Positions 8,258-16,840 of a stretch of DNA of 49,682 nucleotides are shown here, piece after piece (within the stretch, counting starts at the first letter, position 1; each line of letters begins with the position of its first letter). This DNA is from Prevotella sp. (GTDB lineage Bacteria > Bacteroidota > Bacteroidia > Bacteroidales > Bacteroidaceae): assembly GCA_022771625.1 (NCBI GenBank), contig JALFCW010000089.1, positions 1 to 49,682 on the forward strand, in the 5' to 3' direction. The notes beneath the pieces are model-generated. The model was given only the letters and a program-made list of their open reading frames with translations, made no database searches and was not told the DNA's origin. Made by a program: the position numbers and the translations under genes.

Positions 8258-10326
8258 ATTTTTATCTTTAATCCGGCAACCAACATTCTACCAGGCGAAT
8301 ACAACGCGTATGATGTCTTCGTACTGTCGATACGGTTATCTACCTTATTAAATATATTGTCTATTCCGAGCTTTGGTTCTATGACTATCCTACGATTGAC
8401 GTTGAATACATGGGAGGTGTTGAAATTCCATACTCCATATCCCGGTGCATCGTTATAGGCAGAGTAATATGTCTTTGACTGCATACGACAGTTGAGGTCT
8501 GCCACAAGTCGATATTTGCCCCATGCATGGGAATAGGCCACCGACATGGTAAGCGTGTTTTTGATGCTACGGTCGAGAAGTGACCATTCGTCTCCTGTCT
8601 TCGATTTTGCATACGTGTATGCATAGTTGACGTTGAGATTAAGACCGTCAATAGGGTTGGCATTCACATTCACTTGCACACCCTTCACCTCTCCCTTGTC
8701 ACTGTTGACATAGTTGGCGTATGTGGACATAGACTGTGCCTGTGCATCGGTCATCTCGGGAAACTCGGCCATGAGCATCTTCCTTGATTCATCATCGAGC
8801 TGTATGTTGTCCTTGACTATCATGTCGTTGATGAAGTTCATGTAGCCCATAACCGAAACGGCAAAGCGGTCGCCACGGTATTCTGCACTGAGCGACACGT
8901 AGTGGCTCTTCTCGGGATTGAGATCTTTATTGCCAAACGACACTTGCGCCTTACCCCTGTTCACAGAGAAATAGCGATAATAAAGCTCGTCCATTCCCGG
9001 TGCACGGAATCCATTACTGTATGTTGCCCTAACATTAATGTTTCCCACTGAATACATCATTGCCACCTTAGGCGTAAGATGACTGCCGAACTCACGATGA
9101 TAGGTGTATCTCACGCCAAGCATAGCTTTCAATCCTTGCGCAAGAAGCATCTCGTGCTGGGCATATCCCGCAAGGGTATATACACTTGCGTCGATATTAC
9201 CTGTTGAGGTGACAAGATTATCCTGACGCCAGTCGGCACCGAAGATTGTTGTGGATTTTTCTGTTAATCCCAACACAGCCTTCAGTTCTCCTTCCATCAT
9301 TCGCTGTTTTTTCGACTGGATATAGTCGCCCACTTTGTATGTGGATGTCTCCACATCATATTCCTTACCATAGCGGTAGCGGTCAACGGTAAAATCTGCC
9401 TGTAATGAGTTACGATTGGTAAACTTGTATATACCGCCGAGATTCCAGCGCAAAGACTTGTAGCGCATCTCATAGTCAAGACCTCCACTGACATCCGGAT
9501 TGGTGTTAGGACGATCGGTTATCTTTCTGCTGTATTCAAGTCCAGCATTCAGAGCAAGCCTCTTTATGGGTTGCCATGTGAACTTCTGACCGAATATATT
9601 GCTACGATAGCCTGTGAACAATGGGGAGATGGAGCGTTGCGTCTCGCCTTCCTCACCGCTTACATATTCGTAGTCATTAATTCGGTAACTGTCGGCACGG
9701 TCATGACTGAACGAGGTGTATGAACCGAAGCCGTTGGAGAAGATGTCAAGGTTTACACTCTCCGTCAACTGGCCCTCTCCACTAACCCTCGTGTCTGAAG
9801 TGACGCTTACAAGTTCACTCGTGGGCTGTTCGGTGATAATGTTGATTACTCCGGCGATAGCATCGCTACCATAGAGCGAACTGGCAGCCCCGTCGAGCAC
9901 CTCTATTCGTTTCACTCTCGACATATTGATGCGCTGCAGGTCGGCATTGTTGGATATCTCTCCGCTCAGTTTTCTTCCGTTGATGAGCACAAGTATATAC
10001 TTGCCGCCCAACCCGTTGAGCCTCAACTGCGAACCCATCGAGTTGGGGGCCATTGAAATCTGAGGCATTGTGCGTGTAAGGGCATCAGCAAAAGTTGATA
10101 TACCCTGTTCACTTATTTCCTTTGCCGTAATTACGTGTACGGGAGTTACAGCAGTTCCCAAACGCTGATGATGCCCCGATCCCGTCACTACGACGGGATT
10201 GAGGCTCATTGTCTTATAAACATTTGTCGTGTCGCTTTTTTTATGTATCTGCGCATGGACAGTCAACGGCATGGCGACAGCAATTATCCAAATAAAACTT
10301 TTCCTTTTCAATCTTTCAATTTTCAA
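8254..10326 (-). CDS. TonB-dependent outer-membrane receptor (BtuB-like)
   Basis: This 690-residue outer-membrane TonB-dependent transporter has a signal peptide (WIIAVAMPLTVHAQ), a plug domain (LNPVVVTGSGHHQRLGTAV, GLGGKYILVLINGRK, VLDGAASSLYGSDAIAG) and a 22-strand-type barrel to the end. The frame has no upstream ATG. The first usable starts are TTG codons inside a heptamer array: TTG at 10326, or TTG at 10311, which would give KRKSFIWIIAVAM and a more compact signal peptide. It lies between cbiK and cbiHC, so corrinoid uptake is likely, though metal or tetrapyrrole uptake is possible. It is related to but distinct from the receptor at 11445-13580. Confidence 0.92.
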   Translation of the reverse strand: MKIERLKRKSFIWIIAVAMPLTVHAQIHKKSDTTNVYKTMSLNPVVVTGSGHHQRLGTAVTPVHVITAKEISEQGISTFADALTRTMPQISMAPNSMGSQLRLNGLGGKYILVLINGRKLSGEISNNADLQRINMSRVKRIEVLDGAASSLYGSDAIAGVINIITEQPTSELVSVTSDTRVSGEGQLTESVNLDIFSNGFGSYTSFSHDRADSYRINDYEYVSGEEGETQRSISPLFTGYRSNIFGQKFTWQPIKRLALNAGLEYSRKITDRPNTNPDVSGGLDYEMRYKSLRWNLGGIYKFTNRNSLQADFTVDRYRYGKEYDVETSTYKVGDYIQSKKQRMMEGELKAVLGLTEKSTTIFGADWRQDNLVTSTGNIDASVYTLAGYAQHEMLLAQGLKAMLGVRYTYHREFGSHLTPKVAMMYSVGNINVRATYSNGFRAPGMDELYYRYFSVNRGKAQVSFGNKDLNPEKSHYVSLSAEYRGDRFAVSVMGYMNFINDMIVKDNIQLDDESRKMLMAEFPEMTDAQAQSMSTYANYVNSDKGEVKGVQVNVNANPIDGLNLNVNYAYTYAKSKTGDEWSLLDRSIKNTLTMSVAYSHAWGKYRLVADLNCRMQSKTYYSAYNDAPGYGVWNFNTSHVFNVNRRIVIEPKLGIDNIFNKVDNRIDSTKTSYALYSPGRMLVAGLKIKI

Positions 10327-10356
10327 CTTTCAACCTTCAATCTTCAACTTTCAACC
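10307..10356. repeat. Tandem heptamer array (TTCAAYY) between cbiK and a TonB receptor start
   Basis: Seven units of a 7-bp repeat (TTCAATC, TTCAATT, TTCAACT, TTCAACC, TTCAATC, TTCAACT, TTCAACC), one extra T after the first, cover the whole gap between cbiK and the receptor and extend into its first codons. On the coding strand each unit supplies TTGAA, so each contains a potential TTG start. An ATGATG at 10362-10364, read towards lower coordinates, gives only a five-residue leader before a stop inside the array. Confidence 0.85.
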
Positions 10357-10360
10357 TTCA

Positions 10361-11458
10361 TCATTCCGGATTCTTCGAGTGATAGTAATCCACAGTCTCG
10401 GCATTTCTTGTATGTGCCTTATAGAGCGCACGCACATTGGCAAACTCCAATAGACCCTTCACTGTTCCGTTGGTGTCGGTATAGCTGTCAGCATCTATTG
10501 TGTAGCCCATGTGTTGGAAATAATTCTTCCAACTTGTGTCTTCCACCTCACCCTCGTCATTATACTCATATCCGTTGTCCCAAGCATCATCGTCTCCTGC
10601 CATGTCATTGTGGGCATGATCACCCGCAATTGACATCAACGGGGCACAATAAACATTACCTGAGGTAAGGCCATTAGCCTGCATACGTTCATATACGTGG
10701 GTCTTGAAGTTCTCCTTCATATCTACTGTTCCTACATAATAGTTGGTGTTGATGGCCTGTAAGGCTTCTTCCAACTGTTTGTAGCGCACGTTTGCCTTGT
10801 AGGTGTCGTAGGTATCGGGGTTTCCATGTCCCATCAGTAGCATAGCTCCCTTTTGGGCATAGCTGGAGAAGTTGGTGTCAATCACCTTTGCCAGGGCGTT
10901 CACGTCGGCTGGATATTCAGCCAACAGGGGATAGCCGAGCTTGAGGGTCATATTGGCAAGATAATCATCGTCGAGGTCGCCGTTGGAATTATTAGCGAAG
11001 TCCTTCATGGCATTGATAACGCGAGTGTATTCCTCGCCAGGTATTACTTGCATCGACTGCACGATAATCTCATCATACTTTACACGTCCGAAGGCTTCAA
11101 GCCAGTATTTTGGCTCATAAAATGAGCGTGCGTCGGTGTTTTCGGCTGCCATGGCACGGTTGATACAGATGGCAGACGAGAAAGAGAGATACACGTCGTA
11201 GCCAGGGAATTCCTTCTTGTATTCGCTCACGGTAAGGTCGAAGGCATCATAGGCCTGTTGCCATGTGGAACCGAAGGCAACGAGCAGGATTGCCTTGGCG
11301 TTCTGTTTCTGTGCCTTAACAGTGGCATCTACTTCTTGCTGATAACGCTCTGCGTTTGAAATACTACCACCGTTGTCGTCATCGTCACTACATGCCGTGA
11401 ATGATATGCTCATCATTGCGGCTGCAATCAACATTGCAAAAAACTTAATCTTCTTCAT
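10361..11458 (-). CDS. cbiK: Lipoprotein sirohydrochlorin cobaltochelatase, CbiK family
   Basis: CbiK inserts cobalt into sirohydrochlorin in the anaerobic cobalamin pathway. This 365-residue protein has the CbiK core: AILLVAFGSTWQQAYDAFD, SMQVIPGEEY, the MGHGNP histidine near residue 209 and AGDHAHNDMAGDDDAW near 278, matching the family's metal-binding/catalytic histidines. Unlike cytoplasmic CbiK it has a lipoprotein signal (SISFTAC, Cys23) followed by S-D-D-D-D-N, which resembles the acidic surface-export signal of Bacteroidetes lipoproteins. It is therefore probably outside the cytoplasm, perhaps on the cell surface. Its start overlaps the upstream TonB receptor by 14 nt and a second receptor follows, so it may work with outer-membrane uptake rather than, or besides, biosynthesis. 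Confidence 0.9.
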   Translation of the reverse strand: MKKIKFFAMLIAAAMMSISFTACSDDDDNGGSISNAERYQQEVDATVKAQKQNAKAILLVAFGSTWQQAYDAFDLTVSEYKKEFPGYDVYLSFSSAICINRAMAAENTDARSFYEPKYWLEAFGRVKYDEIIVQSMQVIPGEEYTRVINAMKDFANNSNGDLDDDYLANMTLKLGYPLLAEYPADVNALAKVIDTNFSSYAQKGAMLLMGHGNPDTYDTYKANVRYKQLEEALQAINTNYYVGTVDMKENFKTHVYERMQANGLTSGNVYCAPLMSIAGDHAHNDMAGDDDAWDNGYEYNDEGEVEDTSWKNYFQHMGYTIDADSYTDTNGTVKGLLEFANVRALYKAHTRNAETVDYYHSKNPE

Positions 11459-13580
11459 TGTCTTTATAATTTTTATTTTTATTAATAATGTTGTTTATCT
11501 TCTTTCCCTGTGAAAATCTTATTGTAAGCGAGGCAAACAGTGTAGTGCCTGATGTATTGGTGCCAAGATGAAGTCCGTGGGGAGTACGGTCAACATAGTT
11601 AAAGATGTTATCTATGCCAGCCTCTATCCTATATGCCATTCCATGCGACTTCCCAATATCGTGTGTCGTAGTCAGTCGCCATATCTGATAGCCCTTACCG
11701 TCACCATTGGTCTGATAGTATCTTTTTGTCGAGAATTTGCCATATAGTCCAATGCCAAGATTGTATGACGGTGATATATTGTGATTCCATGTGGCAAAGA
11801 TGTTACCCTTATGATGTGCCATACCGTCAATTACCACATTCATCATCTTGTCGTGGGTGGTGTCGAAGATGTTGGCATCGGTGTCAAGATAACTATATCC
11901 TGCTCCCAACGACAGATTGTCGGTGGTGTATCTCAATGTCACATCGGCTCCAAAGGTCTTCGCATTATCCATATTCATATATCTACGCACTTTACTCAAC
12001 ATCTCGCCATATTGCTCACGATATACGTCGGGAGCTTCTGAATTAGGGATGGTTACGAGAGTTATCATGTCGCCCAATTTATTATAATACCCCGTTGCGG
12101 ATATATTGAAATGACCTATGGTATATTCTGCATTGAGCGAGAAATAGTTGGATGTCTGAGGTTTGAGGTAGGGATTGCCGAGAAAGAGGATCATGCCGTT
12201 CATATCACGGGCATATTGGTAGTTGAGCTCCTTCAATGTAGGTGTCTTGAAACCTTGGCTCCACGATGCCCTTATACGTAAGTCTCTTACCTTAAGCATT
12301 GCCGAGAGTTTAGGGGTCAGTCGCCAACCGAAACTCTCGTTGCGGTTGAGGCGCAATCCTGCCGTTATATGCAACATTTTTATTAGTTGCAGCTCATCCT
12401 GCAAATATATAGCCTCGGTATTGTCGCTTGCCGTCTGTCCCTTAATACTGGCCGGCGCTTCGAGATAATCGTATCTCGCCTCGAGTCCAGCACTGAGCTT
12501 ATTGGTGTTGGTAAGGGCAAACACACCCTTCACATTCAGCATTGTGCGCTCCTGATTGCTCATCAGCAGTTTCTGACCTGCAAAATAGGGATAGTCGAGA
12601 ATGAAATTTCCTTTTTCGTCAAATCCCTCGGCAAGGGTTGTTGATGTAAAGGCATGATAATAGGCATGCTTGTTCCAACTGATATCCGCTGTAACAAGGT
12701 CGCCCCTGCCCGTAGTCCACTTCATTCCTGCTGTTGCAGCTGCATTCTTGTATTTCAGGTCGTAATTATATACGTCATACTTTGGATACTTGCCGCTCTC
12801 GCGGTATATACCTTTCTGATACCACGAACCTTCGGCATACAATTCCATAGCCTTAGTGGGATTCCAAGCAAGTCGCTCGGCTATCTGCCAGTTGGTAAAC
12901 TCATTGGCTGTCTTACTCTTGGAGTCGGTGACGGGGGCAGCTGATGATGGTGTATATTCAGTGGCTGTGTTCTGCCAACCATCGTTGTGCTGCAATTGGA
13001 AATTGGTGTATGAACTTATCTTGCCCCATCTCAGTGCCACACCGTTATGCTGCCGCACGTCATTATGTGTGCCATATCTGGTTTTGTTCTCCACCATCAG
13101 TCCTTCGTCATGCTTTCGCGTTATGATGTTTATCACTCCTGCAATGGCGTCACTACCATAAAGTGCCGACGAGGCTCCCTTTACAATCTCTATTCGTTCG
13201 ATATTGTTTGGGTCGATAAGTCCGAGGTCGTTCTCTCCTCCCACATCGCCATGTATCCTTTTCCCGTCGATGAGAATAAGGATATACGAATTTCCCAATC
13301 CGTTCATCTGCATTTGCGAACCCATGTCTCCCTGCTCGAAGTCAAACGACGACGACAGTTGCGACAGGATATCTTCAATAGAACGTCCTGCGAAATTCTT
13401 CAATGCCTGACGGTTGATAACCTCCGTCTGTACGGGCGCATCCTTCAGCAGGTGCTGCGTACCAGTACCTGTCACCACTACCTCCTGCAATTTCTCTTTG
13501 CTCTCGATAGTATGTTGCGCCAAAGCAAGCGGGCACGAACCGGCAAGAGCCAGTAAGCCCACAACAACTCTGTTATTCAT
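11445..13580 (-). CDS. TonB-dependent outer-membrane receptor under cobalamin riboswitch control
   Basis: This 711-residue receptor is the first gene after the riboswitch. It has a signal peptide (ALAGSCPLALAQ), a plug (LQEVVVTGTGTQHLLKDAP, MNGLGNSYILILIDGKR, IEIVKGASSALYGSDAIAG) and a beta-barrel. The barrel seems to end normally at L-T-I-R-F, but translation continues for 22 more residues rich in K and N, overlapping the cbiK start. Such a tail after the terminal aromatic residue is unusual because that residue is part of the outer-membrane assembly signal. Corrinoid uptake is inferred from the riboswitch and operon. Confidence 0.92.
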   Translation of the reverse strand: MNNRVVVGLLALAGSCPLALAQHTIESKEKLQEVVVTGTGTQHLLKDAPVQTEVINRQALKNFAGRSIEDILSQLSSSFDFEQGDMGSQMQMNGLGNSYILILIDGKRIHGDVGGENDLGLIDPNNIERIEIVKGASSALYGSDAIAGVINIITRKHDEGLMVENKTRYGTHNDVRQHNGVALRWGKISSYTNFQLQHNDGWQNTATEYTPSSAAPVTDSKSKTANEFTNWQIAERLAWNPTKAMELYAEGSWYQKGIYRESGKYPKYDVYNYDLKYKNAAATAGMKWTTGRGDLVTADISWNKHAYYHAFTSTTLAEGFDEKGNFILDYPYFAGQKLLMSNQERTMLNVKGVFALTNTNKLSAGLEARYDYLEAPASIKGQTASDNTEAIYLQDELQLIKMLHITAGLRLNRNESFGWRLTPKLSAMLKVRDLRIRASWSQGFKTPTLKELNYQYARDMNGMILFLGNPYLKPQTSNYFSLNAEYTIGHFNISATGYYNKLGDMITLVTIPNSEAPDVYREQYGEMLSKVRRYMNMDNAKTFGADVTLRYTTDNLSLGAGYSYLDTDANIFDTTHDKMMNVVIDGMAHHKGNIFATWNHNISPSYNLGIGLYGKFSTKRYYQTNGDGKGYQIWRLTTTHDIGKSHGMAYRIEAGIDNIFNYVDRTPHGLHLGTNTSGTTLFASLTIRFSQGKKINNIINKNKNYKDNEED

Positions 13581-13668
13581 TCCAATAAAATAAAAAAATG
13601 TTGATTTCGCCTACCCTTATTCCTGAGGGCGCGATGCCAAATCTTGGCGTATGCCGAGGTTATAGCAT

Positions 13669-13836
13669 TTGAGGCAGGTCTTCTGGCTTTCCCCAGTCTG
13701 TCATACCTTCCCACACCATCGGTGCAGTGGCGTTATACTGACAGGCTTTATCTTCGGGGGATTACAGCTGCAGGAACAGCTCCGGTCTTTCACTCGGATT
13801 CCCTTTCGTCGGACGGCATCTGCCGCCGATTGCCTT
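13669..13836 (-). promoter_or_regulatory. Cobalamin riboswitch upstream of the biosynthesis/transport operon
   Basis: The minus strand carries the conserved cobalamin aptamer elements in order: AAAGGGAATCCGAGTGAAA, a GGAGCTGTTCCTGCAGCTGT box, GCCACTG, GTGGGAAGG and GCCAGAAGACCTGCC. It sits 89 bp before the TonB receptor start. Between aptamer and ATG are two possible expression-platform hairpins, GCCAA/TTGGC at 13636-13648 and CCCT/AGGG near 13607-13626. It should repress the downstream operon when adenosylcobalamin or a related corrinoid is plentiful. Confidence 0.95.
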
Positions 13837-13848
13837 CATTTTCGGGTG

Positions 13849-13880
13849 CAAAGGTAGTATTTTATTTTGATACTACCAAA
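13849..13880 (-). promoter_or_regulatory. Bacteroidetes-type promoter for the riboswitch operon
   Basis: On the minus strand TTTG (13877-13880) is separated by 20 bp from TACCTTTG (13849-13856), matching the -33/-7 elements of the Bacteroidetes primary sigma factor. Transcription would start just before the aptamer. The -33 element touches the last codons and stop of cbiA. Confidence 0.85.
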
Positions 13881-15156
13881 TAAAAAGATTATTTTTTTCA
13901 TTTCCCCAATATAAATGGGTGTAGCTTGCCATGACATTGCCTTGCCTTATCACTGGCGAGTCAACGATATTTCCACGGGCATCATATACAAGAGCTGCCG
14001 AATGGGGTTTGGGTTCGACAAACTGGGTATAATGAAACTCATGCCCCCGCCATTCCTTGCCGTCCATCACTACACGTCGATAACCCAATGACAGTTTGCG
14101 ATCAGCCTTTTTAGCTGTTATTTTATATGGTAACACTCCGCACATCTTCGATTCACCATCATCTGAAAGAATACTCTCGCAAAGATACATCATACCACCA
14201 CATTCAGCTATGATACGTCCTCCCCGCTCTGCGTATTCCCTAATAGACCGTCTGCATCTTTCCGCACTTTGCAGACTATCCAGATGTTTTTCGGGATAGC
14301 CTCCAGGAAGATATAGCAACGTCGTATCTTGTGGTATCTCCTTATTCTGCTCGGGGTCGAAATACTCCACGGAACCCATACTCTTTAATATGTCAATATG
14401 CTCTTGATATAAAAAAGAGAATGACTCCGCATTACGTGCAACAAGAATCTTTTCACTGCCAACATGCTCTTCAATATCATCTATAGCCATATCCACACTT
14501 TCACATCTCTTGATGAGCCTCCTCCAATCCACATTATCTTCCACCATATCTGCCAATACTGATACATCTACCTTACTGCTGAAGTCCAGTCCAAGATATC
14601 TCTCACCATTAACAGCCTCATTACGCTTTGGAATATAACCAAAACATTCCAATCCTACTTGTTCGCATGCTTCGTGAAGTAGTAGCTTGTGCTTTTCCGA
14701 CCCTACCTTATTATATATAACACCTATAACATTCACTTTCTCACTAAAATGCTTGAATCCATAAAGCAGGGGGGCTATGGAAAAGCCCGTATGACTTGCA
14801 TCCACAACAAGCACTATTGGCAAACCCAGTGTTGTTGCTATTTCTGCCGGACTACCCTTATGTCTTTCATATCCGTCATACATACCCATCATTCCCTCGA
14901 CTACAGTGATGTCGGCATCTGCCGAATAATGACGATAGAGTTCTCTGACATGCTCACAAGTAGCCATAAACAGGTCAAGGTTTACTGATGGTCTGCCGCA
15001 CACCAATCCGTGAAACATTGTGTCGATATAATCCGGACCGCACTTGAACGGCTGCACATTATACCCATTCCTTGCCAACAATGCCATCAGTCCAACAGCT
15101 AATGTTGTCTTGCCAGCTCCAGATGTGGGAGCCGCTATCATAAATCCTTTTTTCAT
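13873..15156 (-). CDS. cbiA: Cobyrinate a,c-diamide synthase (CbiA/CobB)
   Basis: This 427-residue glutamine-dependent amidase converts the a and c carboxylates of cobyrinate to amides. It shows the ATP-binding P-loop APTSGAGKTTLAVGLM at the N-terminus, KCGPDYIDTMFH, EGMMGMYDG, and in the C-terminal glutaminase domain the nucleophile Cys in IIAECGGMMYL plus YLPGGYPE. I place the start at the ATG at 15156. A frame-extending ATG at 15189 would lie directly against the -7 promoter element TATCTTTG and add 11 residues the family lacks. It is the upstream neighbour of the riboswitch operon and divergent from cbiP. Confidence 0.94.
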   Translation of the reverse strand: MKKGFMIAAPTSGAGKTTLAVGLMALLARNGYNVQPFKCGPDYIDTMFHGLVCGRPSVNLDLFMATCEHVRELYRHYSADADITVVEGMMGMYDGYERHKGSPAEIATTLGLPIVLVVDASHTGFSIAPLLYGFKHFSEKVNVIGVIYNKVGSEKHKLLLHEACEQVGLECFGYIPKRNEAVNGERYLGLDFSSKVDVSVLADMVEDNVDWRRLIKRCESVDMAIDDIEEHVGSEKILVARNAESFSFLYQEHIDILKSMGSVEYFDPEQNKEIPQDTTLLYLPGGYPEKHLDSLQSAERCRRSIREYAERGGRIIAECGGMMYLCESILSDDGESKMCGVLPYKITAKKADRKLSLGYRRVVMDGKEWRGHEFHYTQFVEPKPHSAALVYDARGNIVDSPVIRQGNVMASYTHLYWGNEKNNLFIW

Positions 15157-15178
15157 ATCAAGCGTATCAATGTTTTTG

Positions 15179-15186
15179 CAAAGATA
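15179..15186 (-). promoter_or_regulatory. -7 promoter element for cbiA
   Basis: TATCTTTG on the minus strand, 22 bp before the ATG at 15156, fits TAnnTTTG. The expected -33 TTTG is degenerate (a T-run about 20 bp upstream), so the promoter may be weak or need an activator. Confidence 0.6.
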
Positions 15187-15228
15187 CATCTTTTCCTCGT
15201 AATCAGAAAAAAATTCAAATTCTTTAAC

Positions 15229-15240
15229 TCATTCGAATGA
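15229..15240. promoter_or_regulatory. 12-bp perfect palindrome midway between divergent cbiA and cbiP
   Basis: TCATTCGAATGA is its own reverse complement, and further pairing extends it to about 18 bp with one mismatched step on each side. It is about 75 bp from both start codons, the usual place for a shared operator. No regulator is identified. Confidence 0.45.
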
Positions 15241-15289
15241 TTTTAGCAGAAACTTGTCGCTTTTGTGCGTGTTATTAAAATAAAAATTG

Positions 15290-15297
15290 TAACTTTG
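15290..15297 (+). promoter_or_regulatory. -7 promoter element for cbiP
   Basis: TAACTTTG matches TAnnTTTG and ends 7 bp before the cbiP ATG. Transcription would begin at or within a few bases of the start codon, predicting a leaderless or nearly leaderless mRNA. A TTTG lies upstream at a longer than usual spacing (24 bp). Confidence 0.6.
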
Positions 15298-15304
15298 CAG
15301 CCGA

Positions 15305-16795
15305 ATGAAAAAGATTAGAAACATAATGTTTGTGGGAACGGGCAGCGATGTGGGCAAAAGCGTCATCGCTGCCGCGTTCTGTCGCATATTCAGGCAGGAC
15401 GGATTTCATCCGGCTCCGTTCAAGGCTCAGAATATGGCCCTCAACTCGTATGCCACACCCGAAGGACTGGAAATAGGAAGGGCGCAGGCTGCTCAGGCCG
15501 AGGCGGCTATGATTCCATGTCATGTGGATATGAACCCCATACTGCTAAAACCACAGTCGGACCACACGTCGCAGGTGGTGCTTAATGGTGTAGCGATAGG
15601 CAATAGAGATGCCTATAGCTACTTCCGCGGTGAGGGCAAGGACTGGCTCAGACGTGAGGCGTGTGAGGCATTCGACCGACTGGCTGCACGCTTTTCGCCT
15701 ATTGTCATGGAGGGAGCGGGAAGCATATCCGAACTGAATCTGCGCGACAGGGACATCGTGAATATGCCTATGGCGCGGCATGCCGATGCAGACGTGATTC
15801 TTGTGGGTGACATCGATCGTGGTGGCGTATTCGCAAGTCTCTACGGCAGTGTAATGCTCCAAACTCCCGAAGACCGCCAACGCATAAAGGGTATCATGAT
15901 CAACAAGTTCCGAGGCGACCTGCGCCTGTTTGAGGACGGACGACGGATGATTGAGGAACTATGCCAAGTGCCAGTACTCGGTGTGGTGCCTTATCTTGAG
16001 GACATCGGTGTGGAGGATGAGGACAGTGTGGTGCTCGACAAAAAACAGAGGTCTGCCAAGGATGATAAGGTGAATGTTGCAGTGGTGAAACTAAGACATC
16101 TGAGCAATTTCACCGACTTCAATGCCATTGAGCAAGACAATCGCCTCAACGTGTATTACACTACGGAGAAAGAGCAGTTGCTAAGAGCCGACATCATCAT
16201 TCTTCCTGGATGCAAGGCTACCATCGACGACTTGCGCCATTTGAAAGAAGAGGGAGTGGCGGACACCATCCGTGAAGCCCACAGACAAGGGAAGACCATC
16301 TTCGGAATCTGCGGAGGATACCAGATGTTGGGCATGAGCATCGACGACCCACGACAAACGGAAGGCGATGCCATCCACATCGAAGGCATCGGTCTGCTAC
16401 CTATGCGCACAGTGATGGGCGAAAAGAAAATCACATGTCAGACGGAATTCACACTCGCAAAGAATAGTAATGATATGTGCAAGGATGGAATGAAAATGCG
16501 AGGCTATGAAATCCATCAAGGCATATCCACTCCGATAGATAAAAGTACATACAAACCGCTGACTATCAAGGCTGACGGCACACCCGATGGTTGCATTGCC
16601 GACAGTCACTGTATGGGCACCTATCTCCACGGTTGTCTCGACAATGCCGCCATGGTGGATTATCTCATTGGCAAAAAGAACACTAAGTCATTTGATTTTG
16701 CCGAATATAAGGAACAACACTACAATCGCCTTGCCGACCACATCAGAAAGCACGTTGACATGGCAAAAGTATATGAAATATTGAAAAATACTTAA
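15305..16795 (+). CDS. cbiP: Cobyric acid synthase (CbiP/CobQ)
   Basis: This 496-residue glutamine-dependent enzyme amidates the b, d, e and g carboxylates of adenosylcobyrinate diamide. Visible features are the N-terminal P-loop-like FVGTGSDVGKSVIAAAFCR, FKAQNMALNSY, QSDHTSQVVLNG, VMEGAGSISELNL and VILVGDIDRGGVFASLYG. In the glutaminase domain the nucleophile Cys lies in IFGICGGYQMLG and the partner His in MGTYLHGCLDN. Length is typical. The ATG at 15305 follows the -7 element closely; the ATG at 15326 (MFVGTGSD) is an alternative. Its natural partners cobD and cbiB lie 17 kb away, beyond the BREX operon. Confidence 0.95.
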   Translation: MKKIRNIMFVGTGSDVGKSVIAAAFCRIFRQDGFHPAPFKAQNMALNSYATPEGLEIGRAQAAQAEAAMIPCHVDMNPILLKPQSDHTSQVVLNGVAIGNRDAYSYFRGEGKDWLRREACEAFDRLAARFSPIVMEGAGSISELNLRDRDIVNMPMARHADADVILVGDIDRGGVFASLYGSVMLQTPEDRQRIKGIMINKFRGDLRLFEDGRRMIEELCQVPVLGVVPYLEDIGVEDEDSVVLDKKQRSAKDDKVNVAVVKLRHLSNFTDFNAIEQDNRLNVYYTTEKEQLLRADIIILPGCKATIDDLRHLKEEGVADTIREAHRQGKTIFGICGGYQMLGMSIDDPRQTEGDAIHIEGIGLLPMRTVMGEKKITCQTEFTLAKNSNDMCKDGMKMRGYEIHQGISTPIDKSTYKPLTIKADGTPDGCIADSHCMGTYLHGCLDNAAMVDYLIGKKNTKSFDFAEYKEQHYNRLADHIRKHVDMAKVYEILKNT

Positions 16796-16840
16796 TTTAT
16801 TAGCAAATAAACATTTAAAATGCCTTTATTTAAGGAAAAA

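Noticed and set aside
10307..10356. Possible CRISPR array
   Set aside because: Units are 7 bp and contiguous, with no spacers; no cas genes are in the window.
15157..15189. Upstream ATG extension of cbiA
   Set aside because: The extension begins at the -7 promoter element TATCTTTG and adds residues that the family does not have before the P-loop.
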